DNA of 64,000 bases from Fibrobacter sp. UWB13 (GTDB lineage Bacteria > Fibrobacterota > Fibrobacteria > Fibrobacterales > Fibrobacteraceae). Made by a program: the position numbers and the translations under genes. The stretch covers positions 1 through 64,000 of the forward strand of contig NZ_FXAX01000004.1 of the NCBI RefSeq assembly GCF_900177805.1, given 5' to 3'. Below the pieces are notes generated by a model. The model saw only the letters and a program-made list of their open reading frames with translations. It had not been told where the DNA came from and ran no database searches. Of this stretch, positions 7,863-16,737 are shown piece by piece (position 1 is the stretch's first letter; each line of letters opens with the position of its first letter).

Positions 7863-9437
7863 TCAGAGTAATTTTGTGGGGTATGCTACAATATATTTTC
7901 CAAAATTACGGACTGAAAAGCCGCGCTGTTCAAACCACGAAAGCCTTGAATCCTTGTTTTCCATAAGATAAACGGCTTGCGTATCGGCATTGCCCAAATC
8001 AAACGTGAAAACATAGCGGTCAAATTCGTGCACGTAGAGGAACGCGCTCGGGAAATTCGTGTAGCGCACCGTCGAAAGGTAAGAATTCAAGTCCACCTTG
8101 CCATAAAAAAGTACTCGCGGGTAGCTCACGTTCGGGTCCACATAAATTTTATCGCCCGGTTTCGACTGCGACTGCGCAAATTCCATGGCATCGCCAATGC
8201 CTTCGCAGAACGGATTTGCAATCTGGTCCTTATATACCGTAAAATATTCACGTTCAAAATTGGCAAAGCTCAAGAGGTACGCCACCAACGGAACATAAAT
8301 CAACTTCGGGTGGATATAGCTAAACGCGATAATAATCCCTTGCGCAGCCATAATTATAATCGGGATAAAAATCAAGTTCACGCGATTGACATTGACATTG
8401 ATTAAAATTCCAATCGTAAAAGCGGCGAGCAGCCAGACAATCATAAAGAACGAGAGCCCAAGCTTGCGCGACTTTACATCACGCACGACCTGCCAAATGT
8501 TTTCGACAAGCCCGACAAAAAAGAACGCAAGTGTCACCGGATAGAAAAGCCCAAAATTGCGGATGCAATTCCACGGGAGTCCATCGGACTGGTTCTTCAA
8601 AATATTCCAGAGGTTCATGAAATTTTCAGGGATGCGCTCAAACGAAATTTCACTCTCCCTGAAATAAACAAGCTTCGGGATGCTAATGAACGGCAAGCGG
8701 ATTTCATTGATGACGCCCTTGTTCACGAACATAAAGAGCATAAGCGGGAGCGCAAGTGCAGCAAGCACGCCAAGCGAAATCCAAGTGTAACGATTGTTGT
8801 GAATAGACTTTGTCCAAAGTGCATAAAGCACGTTCAGCAAAATAATGAACGGAACGGCCACCCAGATGGTCGCATACGCATAAAGCGAGAGTCCGTAAAA
8901 TGCAGCCGAGGCAATCAAGAACTTCGGTTTTTCAAGACCTTTCACAAAGAAGAAAAGTCCGAACAGCACAAAACCCGGCGCCAAGTTCGATTCAAGAGCC
9001 CAGCGCGAAAGCATCACATGCCATGGAGAAATCGCAAGCAGAAGTGTTGCTCCCAAAGCAAAGCGTTCGCTCGAGAATCGGCGCACCAAGAAGTAAACCG
9101 CCGCAAGCGACAAGAGGCCCACCAAAAGCATCGGCAAACGGATCACCCAGACATGCATCCCGAAGAGTGCCACAAACGGAATCATCAAATACGATTCAAG
9201 TGCGTTCATGCCGGAACCCCAAGCAGTCAGGTAAACCGGCAAGCGGTAGCCGTAAGAATCAGCAGCATGGTGTAAAAGCGTATAGGCGTTATAGCCCGCA
9301 AAAGCTTCGTCCTGGTTGATATCGCCCGGCACGGAGCCGAACATGTAGACACGCGCAAACGTCCCTAGCAGCAAAATTACAGCAAAGACAAATTGCGCAG
9401 CCGTTCGCGATTTCAGCCAAGCAAAAACCTTGTCCAT
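7863..9437 (-). CDS. GT-C (PMT/ArnT-like) membrane glycosyltransferase
   Basis: A 524-residue polytopic protein with about 11 hydrophobic segments. The first extracytoplasmic loop carries GDINQDEAFAGYNAY, matching the acidic (D)-D-E motif of GT-C enzymes that use polyprenyl-phosphate sugars. The pattern of helices and the RLPMLLVGLLSLAAVYFL segment fit the GT39/GT83 dolichyl-phosphate mannosyltransferase/ArnT group. The likely role is transfer of a sugar from a lipid carrier to a surface glycan, lipid or protein on the outer face of the inner membrane; the acceptor is unknown. Its start overlaps the stop of the NPCBM glycosyltransferase (TAATG), so both are in one operon. Confidence 0.75.
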   Translation of the reverse strand: MDKVFAWLKSRTAAQFVFAVILLLGTFARVYMFGSVPGDINQDEAFAGYNAYTLLHHAADSYGYRLPVYLTAWGSGMNALESYLMIPFVALFGMHVWVIRLPMLLVGLLSLAAVYFLVRRFSSERFALGATLLLAISPWHVMLSRWALESNLAPGFVLFGLFFFVKGLEKPKFLIASAAFYGLSLYAYATIWVAVPFIILLNVLYALWTKSIHNNRYTWISLGVLAALALPLMLFMFVNKGVINEIRLPFISIPKLVYFRESEISFERIPENFMNLWNILKNQSDGLPWNCIRNFGLFYPVTLAFFFVGLVENIWQVVRDVKSRKLGLSFFMIVWLLAAFTIGILINVNVNRVNLIFIPIIIMAAQGIIIAFSYIHPKLIYVPLVAYLLSFANFEREYFTVYKDQIANPFCEGIGDAMEFAQSQSKPGDKIYVDPNVSYPRVLFYGKVDLNSYLSTVRYTNFPSAFLYVHEFDRYVFTFDLGNADTQAVYLMENKDSRLSWFEQRGFSVRNFGKYIVAYPTKLL

Positions 9438-11185
9438 TACTTCCTCTTTGTCACGATGACGTTCAGCCAGTCGGCATGGTCGTAAGCGTTGTCGCCATCG
9501 GCATCTGCCTTGAGGATAATCGTCTGCTGACCACCGATATAGACTTTAGCCGATTGCGGCTTTCTATTGCCAAATACAACGTCACCTTTCCAGAGCGTTT
9601 CTTCGGGCGTTGCCACAATAAAGCGCACGGAGCCACCGCCACCCGCTTCATCGTCAATGCCCACGACAAATTCGAGCGAATCCGCATCCGCGGGCATCTT
9701 GAAGAACAGTTCAGAATTGGCGTGCGTGCCAATGCCATTTTTGTACTGCTGACCACGAACAGTAAGCGTAGCGCCATCGACAGCGCGGTTCACACGAGGC
9801 CTCCCGTACTGTTGCGTGTAATGGTCAATCGGCAAATCCGTGAGGTAGAACTGGTTCGATGAAAGTTCCACATTGACCGGCATGAGTCCGACAATTTCAG
9901 AAATGAGCATCGGGAAAAGGAACAATGCAAGCACCACGTACGGCGTAAAGCGCGGGAACGGGATGCGAGCAAGCTTTTCAATCAGCGTCGGGAACGCACG
10001 CGGGGCAAAGTTGTTCACAACACCCGCAATGAAGATGAGGAGCGCAAGTCCAGAAACCGGCACCCACAAATCGGCACCCTTGAAGCCATTCACCATCGAA
10101 ATATTCATGGCACAAATGGCAGTCACTAGAATTGACCAGATCCAGGATTTCTTCGTTTCAACCACCATCCACACGCAAGCAAACGGAACGGCGTAAATCA
10201 GGTAACGTTCATGCATGCCCGGCAACACAAGGAAGAACGCAAAAGCTTCCCAAGTCGCAAGTTCAAACGTGCGGCGGAGTGTTTTGGCAAAGAGAGCGCA
10301 CTTCAAAATGTAAGCAGAGATAATCACGAACAGAATCTTTCCAAGCCAGGACGGCGAAAGCAAAAATCCAATGCCATCCGGTGAGAGTCCGAAAAGCGGA
10401 TTCACGTCACGGCTCGTATTGCCCACAAAGAACATCCAAGTGTTCGCTGCATTGTAAGTCGAGAACGGGTACTGTTCCGTCGTGTTGAGGTAAGCATGCG
10501 TGAGGAGCCCCGAGAGGTTCCCTGCAACGATGAAAGGCAAGAACACAAGTGCAATTGCAACCACCATGAGCGGGAGCCCGCGCCAAGACTGCTTATAGCG
10601 ACGGAGGAAAATGCCACCGAAAATCGGCAAAAGCAAAATCATCTGGAACTTTGCCAAAAGCGCAAGTGCAAAGAACATCGAAGCGTACTTTAAAAGTCCG
10701 CGGAAGTTGATGCAGTAAAGAGCGGCAATGCCAAAGATGCAGGGGAATAAATCGACCTGTCCCCAAATCGGGCCGTCGAGCAAAAGCGCCGGGTTCAAGG
10801 CCACAAACGCAAGCACGAGATGTGCAGAGTACTTCGGCAACTTGAAGCGCGCCACCAGTCGGCTCGCCAAATCGACAAGTCCTACATGTCCAAAATAAAC
10901 CGGCCACAAGCAGAAGAACTTGAGAAGGGTTCCCTTTTCTATCGGGATGTTTGCCAAGTTATGGACTTGCGCCACAATCCAAAGCCAAAAAACATAAAGC
11001 GGAGGATAGTTGCCGTTAAAGCGTTCAAGCCCGTTATTCGCCAGTTGCTTGACCCAATCCGCCCAATAATTTTGATCTCCACCAAATGCAGCAGCATTTG
11101 TACAGAACAAGTTTGCAAGCAGGCAGATAACGCCCCAAATCAAAAAGTACTGGATAGACTTATCGTTTTTCACCAGAAGCTCCAA
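9437..11185 (-). CDS. GT-C mannosyltransferase-like protein with C-terminal NPCBM domain
   Basis: A 582-residue protein. Residues 1-435 are polytopic with GT-C features: an acidic loop GGDQNYWADWV and the LLDGPIWGQVDLF motif typical of PMT-like mannosyltransferases of the DUF2029/PIG-M kind. Residues about 450-582 form an NPCBM-type beta-sandwich (KNGIGTHANSELFF, then FVVGIDDEAGGGGSVRF), a module usually found on glycoside hydrolases. The fusion suggests an enzyme that holds a glycan acceptor outside the membrane. It overlaps the acyltransferase gene by 26 bp upstream and the next GT by 1-3 bp. The substrate cannot be told from sequence. Confidence 0.75.
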   Translation of the reverse strand: MELLVKNDKSIQYFLIWGVICLLANLFCTNAAAFGGDQNYWADWVKQLANNGLERFNGNYPPLYVFWLWIVAQVHNLANIPIEKGTLLKFFCLWPVYFGHVGLVDLASRLVARFKLPKYSAHLVLAFVALNPALLLDGPIWGQVDLFPCIFGIAALYCINFRGLLKYASMFFALALLAKFQMILLLPIFGGIFLRRYKQSWRGLPLMVVAIALVFLPFIVAGNLSGLLTHAYLNTTEQYPFSTYNAANTWMFFVGNTSRDVNPLFGLSPDGIGFLLSPSWLGKILFVIISAYILKCALFAKTLRRTFELATWEAFAFFLVLPGMHERYLIYAVPFACVWMVVETKKSWIWSILVTAICAMNISMVNGFKGADLWVPVSGLALLIFIAGVVNNFAPRAFPTLIEKLARIPFPRFTPYVVLALFLFPMLISEIVGLMPVNVELSSNQFYLTDLPIDHYTQQYGRPRVNRAVDGATLTVRGQQYKNGIGTHANSELFFKMPADADSLEFVVGIDDEAGGGGSVRFIVATPEETLWKGDVVFGNRKPQSAKVYIGGQQTIILKADADGDNAYDHADWLNVIVTKRK

Positions 11186-12326
11186 AATGTTTAAAATGAA
11201 TATTCACGGAATTCGCTTTCCGATACACAAAACCAAGTCCCTTCCAGAAATAATCCAAAAGCACAGAGGCAATATACGTCATTGCAATAAGCACCAACAG
11301 CGACGGGATAGCATATCGCGGAGCTGCAACAATCTTTGCCGGAACATCGAAATAGTAACAGAAGAACGGGTGGATAAGCCACATAAATGTGCTCTGGCGA
11401 CCGAGATGCCAAAATCCCTTTTTCAGCAATTTCATGCGATTCAGGAGATCCATGCTCGCAACCGTCAAAACGGGAATGAAGAACACATCAAAAATTTCGC
11501 CCACTTCATTTTGACGCATGACAATGACCATGCACCAGACGAGGAAATCCGCAAACGGATTCAAGAGTCCATGCTGTTTTGCGGAATCATGCAAGCGGTC
11601 GAACAACCCATTACGAGCCACAACAGCGCCCATCCAGAAGCAAGCCGCATACGGTGCAATCTGGCAGAACATGCGAACATACATGTGGCTATTGCCAAGA
11701 ACGCCAAGTGCAGGGACTGTTTTAAGCCCTGGGAAAATGTGAGCAAACAAAAGCGACACAACGACGACAATAAAAAGATTCACCCTAGCCGAATAGCGGT
11801 CGATAATCGCACGAATGAACGGGAAAGTAATCAAGGCAAACGCATAACTTATCAAGAACCACCATTCCCTGTTGTATGTTGAGGTGAATCCCAAAAAGTT
11901 CGAGAGCAGTTCTCTTGGCACAAGTTTTTCAAAGCGCGAGTAAATAAAAGGATCAATGCAATACGGAAACTGCGAAGAGAAGAACAAGAATCCTATCGGA
12001 ATGAAAACGAGAAAAACTTTCCAATAAGCAAAGTAAAGTCTCTTAAGCCTACCAACGATATCATACGACTTTCCGTAACTGCTCTTGTAAACGCCATAGC
12101 CGCCAAAGAAGAAAAACATCGGTACGCAAATTTTACCAAAAATTCCCAAATAAAGAGTCGAAGGCATACCAAACAATGTGAACAAGCCCACAACGCCACC
12201 ACCGGGAATACGATTCGGGAAAAACCAAAGGTGATGCATGAGCATGCAAACAATTGCAATCCCCTTCATAATTTTGGTATCATCGGGCGTTAAGAAATTA
12301 TCGATTGCGTTTGAACTTTTTTGCAT
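11160..12326 (-). CDS. acyltransferase family 3 membrane protein
   Basis: A 388-residue protein with about 10 membrane helices. It begins with the Acyl_transf_3 signature: KIMKGIAIVCMLMHHLWFFP has the conserved basic residue and the catalytic His pair. Members O-acylate surface sugars, lipids or peptidoglycan. It is the first gene of an operon with two GT-C enzymes, which supports a role in decorating an envelope glycan. A TATAAT box at 12356-12361 on the minus strand lies about 30 bp upstream. The ribosome site is weak. A second family member is transcribed divergently next door. Confidence 0.85.
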   Translation of the reverse strand: MQKSSNAIDNFLTPDDTKIMKGIAIVCMLMHHLWFFPNRIPGGGVVGLFTLFGMPSTLYLGIFGKICVPMFFFFGGYGVYKSSYGKSYDIVGRLKRLYFAYWKVFLVFIPIGFLFFSSQFPYCIDPFIYSRFEKLVPRELLSNFLGFTSTYNREWWFLISYAFALITFPFIRAIIDRYSARVNLFIVVVVSLLFAHIFPGLKTVPALGVLGNSHMYVRMFCQIAPYAACFWMGAVVARNGLFDRLHDSAKQHGLLNPFADFLVWCMVIVMRQNEVGEIFDVFFIPVLTVASMDLLNRMKLLKKGFWHLGRQSTFMWLIHPFFCYYFDVPAKIVAAPRYAIPSLLVLIAMTYIASVLLDYFWKGLGFVYRKANSVNIHFKHFGASGEKR

Positions 12327-12377
12327 AATATTCTTTTACGTAATTTGATTTGGAAATTATAGAAATCTTTTGGCACA

Positions 12378-12407
12378 TTGCCATTTACATTGTTCCCATT
12401 TTATAAA
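12378..12407 (+). promoter_or_regulatory. promoter of the 12445 acyltransferase gene
   Basis: TTGCCA (12378-12383) and TATAAA (12402-12407) are separated by 18 nt, about 37 bp before the ATG. The same intergenic region (12327-12444) carries a TATAAT box for the opposite strand at 12356-12361, so it is a compact divergent promoter. Confidence 0.5.
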
Positions 12408-12444
12408 TTTAAATGCTAGGATTTACAACGGAGAAGGAACTGTT

Positions 12445-13596
12445 ATGCCCGAAATAAAGAGCACAACGTGTAAAAATCATTCCATAGAACTCATTAGGAT
12501 TGTGGCGTGCCTGCTAGTGATTATGGCACATAGTCAAATCAGCATCTTAAACAACAATGAACTGATTAGCGGTAGACTCGCCATTTCGACAATCCTCGCC
12601 GACGACGTTCCGCTATTTTTACTGGTAACCGGTTTCTTTTTCTTTGGCAGAATCAAGTCCGATGCAGACATCATCCCGACTTTCCCGCATAGAGCAAAAT
12701 CATTTTTCTCCCGCGTTTATATCCCCACGATTGTCTATATCCTAATCAACATCATTTACCGTTATTACAACAGTCCAACACCACTCAATTCCATTTTAAA
12801 TGCCGACTGGGATTATCTCGGACGATTCATTTTCAGGTTACTCCCCGGCGACCATTTGTGGTACATTTGTACTTACATGTCGTTTATCTTCTTTTTCCCG
12901 ATGCTAGCTTTCGTTTGTCAAGACAGCCCGCAAAAGAACAAATTAAGGCAGACTCTTTTGGGAACTGCCATCGGTGCTGCAGTCATTGGCGACGTGCAAT
13001 ATTTTTTCAAGTTGAGCATGATTGATTTCGAAAAATTCCTTTGGGGGTATTGCACTATTTTCCTTATTCTCGGATACGAACTTTCACTGTTCATCTGCAA
13101 ATTTGAAAACAAGCGGAGCAAGCTTTTTGCCATCGGCATCGTTATTTATCTACTCGGCTTTTTCATCAAGTTTGGCCTGCAATATTACATGTTCACCGAA
13201 TACGGCGAGAATTACGCGAACAACAGATTCCGTTGGCTCCAGTGTTCGCCTTGCTTTATAACGACTGTGGGAATGTTCATCGCCGTGTACGCACTTGGTA
13301 CATTAATCAAAGCAAAGGGCATCGTGGCACGCATCATCAATTACGTTGGTTCCTGCACATTCGCGATTTACCTTTTCCATTTCATGGTCATCCTTGAAAC
13401 GGGAAATTTGCGCAGCACGATTTTCTGGAAAACGGGAGCCGCAATGACATTTTTCAATGCCATCGCGTATTACATCCCTTACGCCCTCGCCGTATTTGGT
13501 TTGACTTTGGTTGTGGCGATTGTCTTCAAATACGTTGTCGAAAAGCCCGTAGAGAGACTTTTCAAAAAGGAGATGCCCGTTCAGAGACGGGCATGA
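12445..13596 (+). CDS. acyltransferase family 3 membrane protein
   Basis: A 383-residue polytopic protein, mostly beginning SIELIRIVACLLVIMAHS, which is the Acyl_transf_3 signature with the catalytic His. I chose ATG 12445 because GGAGAAGGA precedes it; an upstream in-frame ATG at 12370 lacks a ribosome site. The family O-acylates sugars or lipids. The gene is the only plus-strand gene between 0.6 and 14.9 kb and is somewhat AT-richer than its neighbours, possibly acquired separately. Its last codons (residues MPVQRRA) and stop lie in a copy of the dispersed palindrome, so the C-terminus seems to have been shaped by that repeat. Confidence 0.82.
   Translation: MPEIKSTTCKNHSIELIRIVACLLVIMAHSQISILNNNELISGRLAISTILADDVPLFLLVTGFFFFGRIKSDADIIPTFPHRAKSFFSRVYIPTIVYILINIIYRYYNSPTPLNSILNADWDYLGRFIFRLLPGDHLWYICTYMSFIFFFPMLAFVCQDSPQKNKLRQTLLGTAIGAAVIGDVQYFFKLSMIDFEKFLWGYCTIFLILGYELSLFICKFENKRSKLFAIGIVIYLLGFFIKFGLQYYMFTEYGENYANNRFRWLQCSPCFITTVGMFIAVYALGTLIKAKGIVARIINYVGSCTFAIYLFHFMVILETGNLRSTIFWKTGAAMTFFNAIAYYIPYALAVFGLTLVVAIVFKYVVEKPVERLFKKEMPVQRRA
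13573..13594. repeat. dispersed palindrome copy overlapping a stop codon
   Basis: Perfect arms ATGCCCGT (13573-13580) and ACGGGCAT (13587-13594) enclose a 6-nt loop and are followed by GACA, like the copies at 558-583 and 33562-33586. The second arm supplies the TGA stop of the acyltransferase gene. It may also act as a transcription barrier between the convergent genes. Confidence 0.65.
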
Positions 13597-13618
13597 CAAG
13601 CTTCGGCAAGCAAGACTA

Positions 13619-14908
13619 CTAGCAATACAGAGCCTTCACAAGCTTAATCATGTCTTCGTGGTCGCTCGCGGCCATCATCTCGCGGATGCTGTGCATGCTA
13701 AGCATAGGTTCGCCAATATCGACCGTCGGGATTCCGAGATTTGCAGAAACCGTAGGGCCGACCGTCGAGCCACAGGGCATGTCGTTTCGCATGATGAATA
13801 CCTGCAACGGGATTCCCGCCTGCTCGCAAAGCAAACGGAGCTGAGCAGAGCTCATCAAGTCGCTCGCGTAACGCTTTTGTGCATTTGTCTTAAGTACAAT
13901 ACCTTTTCCCAAAAGTGGCGCATGATTCGGTTCGTGTTTTTCCACGTGATTCGGGTGCTCGGCATGTGCCATGTCGATAGAGAGGGCGATACTAGACGAG
14001 AGAGGCGCTTGGGCCCTATCGTGCTCGCGCACTCCAGGGTGACAGTCATTCTGGAGCGAAGCGATAGAATCCAAGACACTCTTTAAAAAGTTGCTGGCGG
14101 CACCTTCGCGGGTGTTAGAACCGACTTCTTCATTGTTGAAGAAACACGCCACAAAACAATCGTTTTCAGCCGACTTGGCTCCAACAATCGCTTCGGCAAT
14201 GGCATGGCAACTGCTCAAGTTGTCGAGCCTGCCCGAATAAATCCATTCGTCATTAAAGCCACCACGATTTGCAGGCTGCGCATCAAATAACTGCACATCA
14301 AAATCAATCAGGCGAGCCCCCGCAGGGAGCTCCTTTTCAAGAGCCTTCACAAACAAGTTCTTACGATTTTCAGAAGCATTACCTTCCGAAGCGCATGCCC
14401 ACAGTGCATTGAAATCAATCTGAGGATTGACCTTGAGACCATCCTGGTTCACACCTCGGTTCAAGTGAACCGCCAACTGTGGAATCCTGAAAAGTTTTTC
14501 ACCGCGGAAGAGCTTCGTTTTGAGCGTTGAATTATCGGCATCGACGTATGCGAGCATCCCTGCATATCCAAGATCGCGGTCGAGCCAGCTCGTGTAAAGC
14601 GGAGAACCGTAAACCTCCATATGGAGCGTGCACACACCCGCATTCACGCCATCTGGATTCGGGGAAATCTTAAGCGTCGGAAAGTCCGTATGCGCAAGCG
14701 CAATCCTGAACTTCGACGTGTCACACCACTGTTTTGGCGTACGGAACGCAATGACAGAACCTTCGCGGCACACGAAATAGGCTTTTGCAGGCTCAAGACT
14801 TGCGCCTAATTCCATTTCAGCAAAAGAATTTGCCTTAAAAAACGACTTCAAAGCGTCTACAGTATGGTACGGCGTCACAGCGGTATTCAAAAATTCAAAA
14901 AAATCCAT
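13619..14908 (-). CDS. apeB: M18 family aspartyl aminopeptidase
   Basis: A 429-residue cytosolic metallo-aminopeptidase that removes acidic N-terminal residues. Family motifs are present: AHTDFPTLK (first metal His), RLDNLSSC, FNNEEVGSNTREGAAS (catalytic Glu and metal ligand), SIDMAHAEHPN and SMHSIREM (last metal His). I start at ATG 14908, which has GAGGA before it and gives the family's usual MDFFEFL... start; an in-frame ATG ten codons upstream lacks this. Residues about 285-305 (QNDCHPGVREHDRAQAPLSS) look like an insertion absent from family members I know, encoded by a piece of the dispersed repeat (14030-14072). The metal ligands lie outside it, so activity is probably kept. Length agrees with the family. 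Confidence 0.92.
   Translation of the reverse strand: MDFFEFLNTAVTPYHTVDALKSFFKANSFAEMELGASLEPAKAYFVCREGSVIAFRTPKQWCDTSKFRIALAHTDFPTLKISPNPDGVNAGVCTLHMEVYGSPLYTSWLDRDLGYAGMLAYVDADNSTLKTKLFRGEKLFRIPQLAVHLNRGVNQDGLKVNPQIDFNALWACASEGNASENRKNLFVKALEKELPAGARLIDFDVQLFDAQPANRGGFNDEWIYSGRLDNLSSCHAIAEAIVGAKSAENDCFVACFFNNEEVGSNTREGAASNFLKSVLDSIASLQNDCHPGVREHDRAQAPLSSSIALSIDMAHAEHPNHVEKHEPNHAPLLGKGIVLKTNAQKRYASDLMSSAQLRLLCEQAGIPLQVFIMRNDMPCGSTVGPTVSANLGIPTVDIGEPMLSMHSIREMMAASDHEDMIKLVKALYC
13992..14072. repeat. dispersed repeat copy inside the apeB coding region
   Basis: The segment GTGACAGTCATTCTGGAGCG, continuing with AAGCGATAGAATCC to 14072, has the form of the widespread GTCATCCTGAGCGAAGCGAAGGATCC-type intergenic element, also seen at 57336-57379. 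The preceding CTCGCGCACTCCAGG (from about 14022) extends the palindrome. It is read in frame as part of apeB and adds about 20 residues. The outer limit at 13992 is a guess. Confidence 0.6.
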
Positions 14909-14974
14909 ATTTCCTCGAAAAAATTCAATTAAATTCAATTTGACAATATAATCTATTTATATTTCACGCAAGCA

Positions 14975-15967
14975 ATGGCATTTCAAAAGATAAAACAGAT
15001 CAACTGGATGGAAATGTCCGGCCTCCTGGTCGGCGTTGTGACCACCGTTGCTGTAATGATTTTTTCGCTGACGCTCTACCACTACCTCAATGACAACGGA
15101 GTCATCAAGGTCAAAGAGTACACGCTGCACAGTAAGTTCGAAAAGGCTCTCGGCCTTAGACCGGGTACCCGTGTACAGATTAGCGGTGTCGATGTCGGAC
15201 AGATTAAAAACATGAAGATCAATTCCGATGGCATGGGTGTGCTTATGGAATTTGCCATCCGCCAGGAATTCCAGCCGCTGATTACCGACAGTGCATCAGT
15301 CTACGCCATCCGCGACCAGAACATGATTTCGGCTCGAGTCATCAATATTGACATCAGGAACGGCAAAGGAAATATTCTTCAAGACGGGGATACCTTAACG
15401 GCAGGCAAAGCTCAAGATATCGAAACCGTCGTGGAAACCGCCAACGAACTTTTGGGCCGCGTAAACCACCTCATCGATGCCGCCGACACGCTTATCGCAA
15501 TGGCTCTCGATACAGGAACGACCATGGGTGCGTTGTTCGGTTCCCGTGCACTTTACGACAATCTCAACCGTCAATTGTTCCGCCTAGACGAAATTACATT
15601 CATCGGCAAGAACGTGCTGAAGAAGACATCCTTCTTGCTCGATACAATGAAGACCGACGTACCGCGACTCGTCAGCCGCGCAAACGAAGTCACGGATAAC
15701 GTAAGCAATTTGCTTGAAGATTTCAAACCGTTACCGGGTCAGGTCACTTCGCTTTTGAACTCTATGGATTCTACCGTGGGCCGTGTAGACAACCTCGTGA
15801 CAGACTTCGGCACGGTCACTACCGGACTGCAAGACTTCATGAATACAACGGAAAGCACCTTGCAGAGTGCAGACGACTTAATGAACGGCATGTCCAAGAT
15901 GTGGCTTTTGAAAGGCAATATACCGAAGCATGACTCTGTGCCCTTTGTCGTGGAGACGCTATGGTAA
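14975..15967 (+). CDS. MCE/MlaD-type lipid transport substrate-binding protein
   Basis: A 330-residue protein with one N-terminal membrane anchor (about 14-36) and an MCE domain (about 46-125) with the family pattern LGLRPGTRVQISGVDVGQIK. A long helical tail follows (about 150-310) that would form the periplasmic tube or needle. MlaD-type proteins bind phospholipid for an ABC transporter (MlaEF) that moves lipids between membranes; no MlaE or MlaF gene is in the window. No Shine-Dalgarno site is seen. A TATAAT at 14947-14952 suggests a very short leader. The stop overlaps the next gene by 7 bp, so the pair is co-translated. Confidence 0.88.
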   Translation: MAFQKIKQINWMEMSGLLVGVVTTVAVMIFSLTLYHYLNDNGVIKVKEYTLHSKFEKALGLRPGTRVQISGVDVGQIKNMKINSDGMGVLMEFAIRQEFQPLITDSASVYAIRDQNMISARVINIDIRNGKGNILQDGDTLTAGKAQDIETVVETANELLGRVNHLIDAADTLIAMALDTGTTMGALFGSRALYDNLNRQLFRLDEITFIGKNVLKKTSFLLDTMKTDVPRLVSRANEVTDNVSNLLEDFKPLPGQVTSLLNSMDSTVGRVDNLVTDFGTVTTGLQDFMNTTESTLQSADDLMNGMSKMWLLKGNIPKHDSVPFVVETLW

Positions 15968-16737
15968 CGAAGGCTTTGAAAATCGCTCTTTGCGTAGCGC
16001 TTAGCGGAACCGCTGCATTTGCCACGGAATCCGGGAAAATCGCCTCACGTGCGCAGAAGTCCATTAAGGCAGGGAATTTTGCCAAAGGCTATTCGCAGCT
16101 CGAACGCGCTCTCGTTGCAAGCCGTAAAGAAGCGGACCTCAATTCCGAGACTCGCATCTTTATCGCCATGGGTCAAATCCGCACCATGAGTCTCGATTTT
16201 GAACTCGCCGATTCACTGTTGAACGTCATCCACGATGATGGCTTGGACCGTTCCACAAAAGCAATGCTCATCAAGTCAAAAGTGACTTTGAAAAACGCAA
16301 CCGAAAAGTTTAACGAAGCAGTTTCGCTTTGCGAGAGCGTTAGTGAAGAGGAACTGGATAAACTTGCCGACGAATTGCAAGGTTCATTCTATTCGGAATG
16401 CGCTATTGCCTATGCAGGCGCCCACCGCGAAGACAAAGCCAAGCAAGCCCTCAAGATGGTCGACAAGCGCCTCGATGACGATACGGGAATTTACTACTGG
16501 ACGGAAGCCCGCACTAGGGATTTGCTAGGTCAAGACGATGCCGATAAATTCTACCACAAGGCAGAATCTGAATCGGTCAAGTCCAATACACCTTACATGA
16601 CCGCAAGCATTCTTTACCATCGCGCAAAGCTTATGAGCAAGACAAATCCTGCAGTTGCAAAGGATTTGCTCCGTCGCTGCAAAACATCATTTGAGCTGAT
16701 GGGTCTCCCCAACAACACTAAACGCTGCGCAGAATAA
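15961..16737 (+). CDS. exported TPR-like protein, partner of MCE protein
   Basis: A 258-residue protein with a signal peptide cleaved near AFATES and several TPR-like helical repeats (SIKAGNFAKGYSQLERAL, then MGQIRTMSLDFELADSLLNV). It overlaps the MCE gene by 7 bp, so it probably acts with it in the periplasm, perhaps as an assembly or docking factor. I do not recognise a named family. Its stop lies directly against the stop of the converging gene (16738). Confidence 0.7.
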   Translation: MVTKALKIALCVALSGTAAFATESGKIASRAQKSIKAGNFAKGYSQLERALVASRKEADLNSETRIFIAMGQIRTMSLDFELADSLLNVIHDDGLDRSTKAMLIKSKVTLKNATEKFNEAVSLCESVSEEELDKLADELQGSFYSECAIAYAGAHREDKAKQALKMVDKRLDDDTGIYYWTEARTRDLLGQDDADKFYHKAESESVKSNTPYMTASILYHRAKLMSKTNPAVAKDLLRRCKTSFELMGLPNNTKRCAE

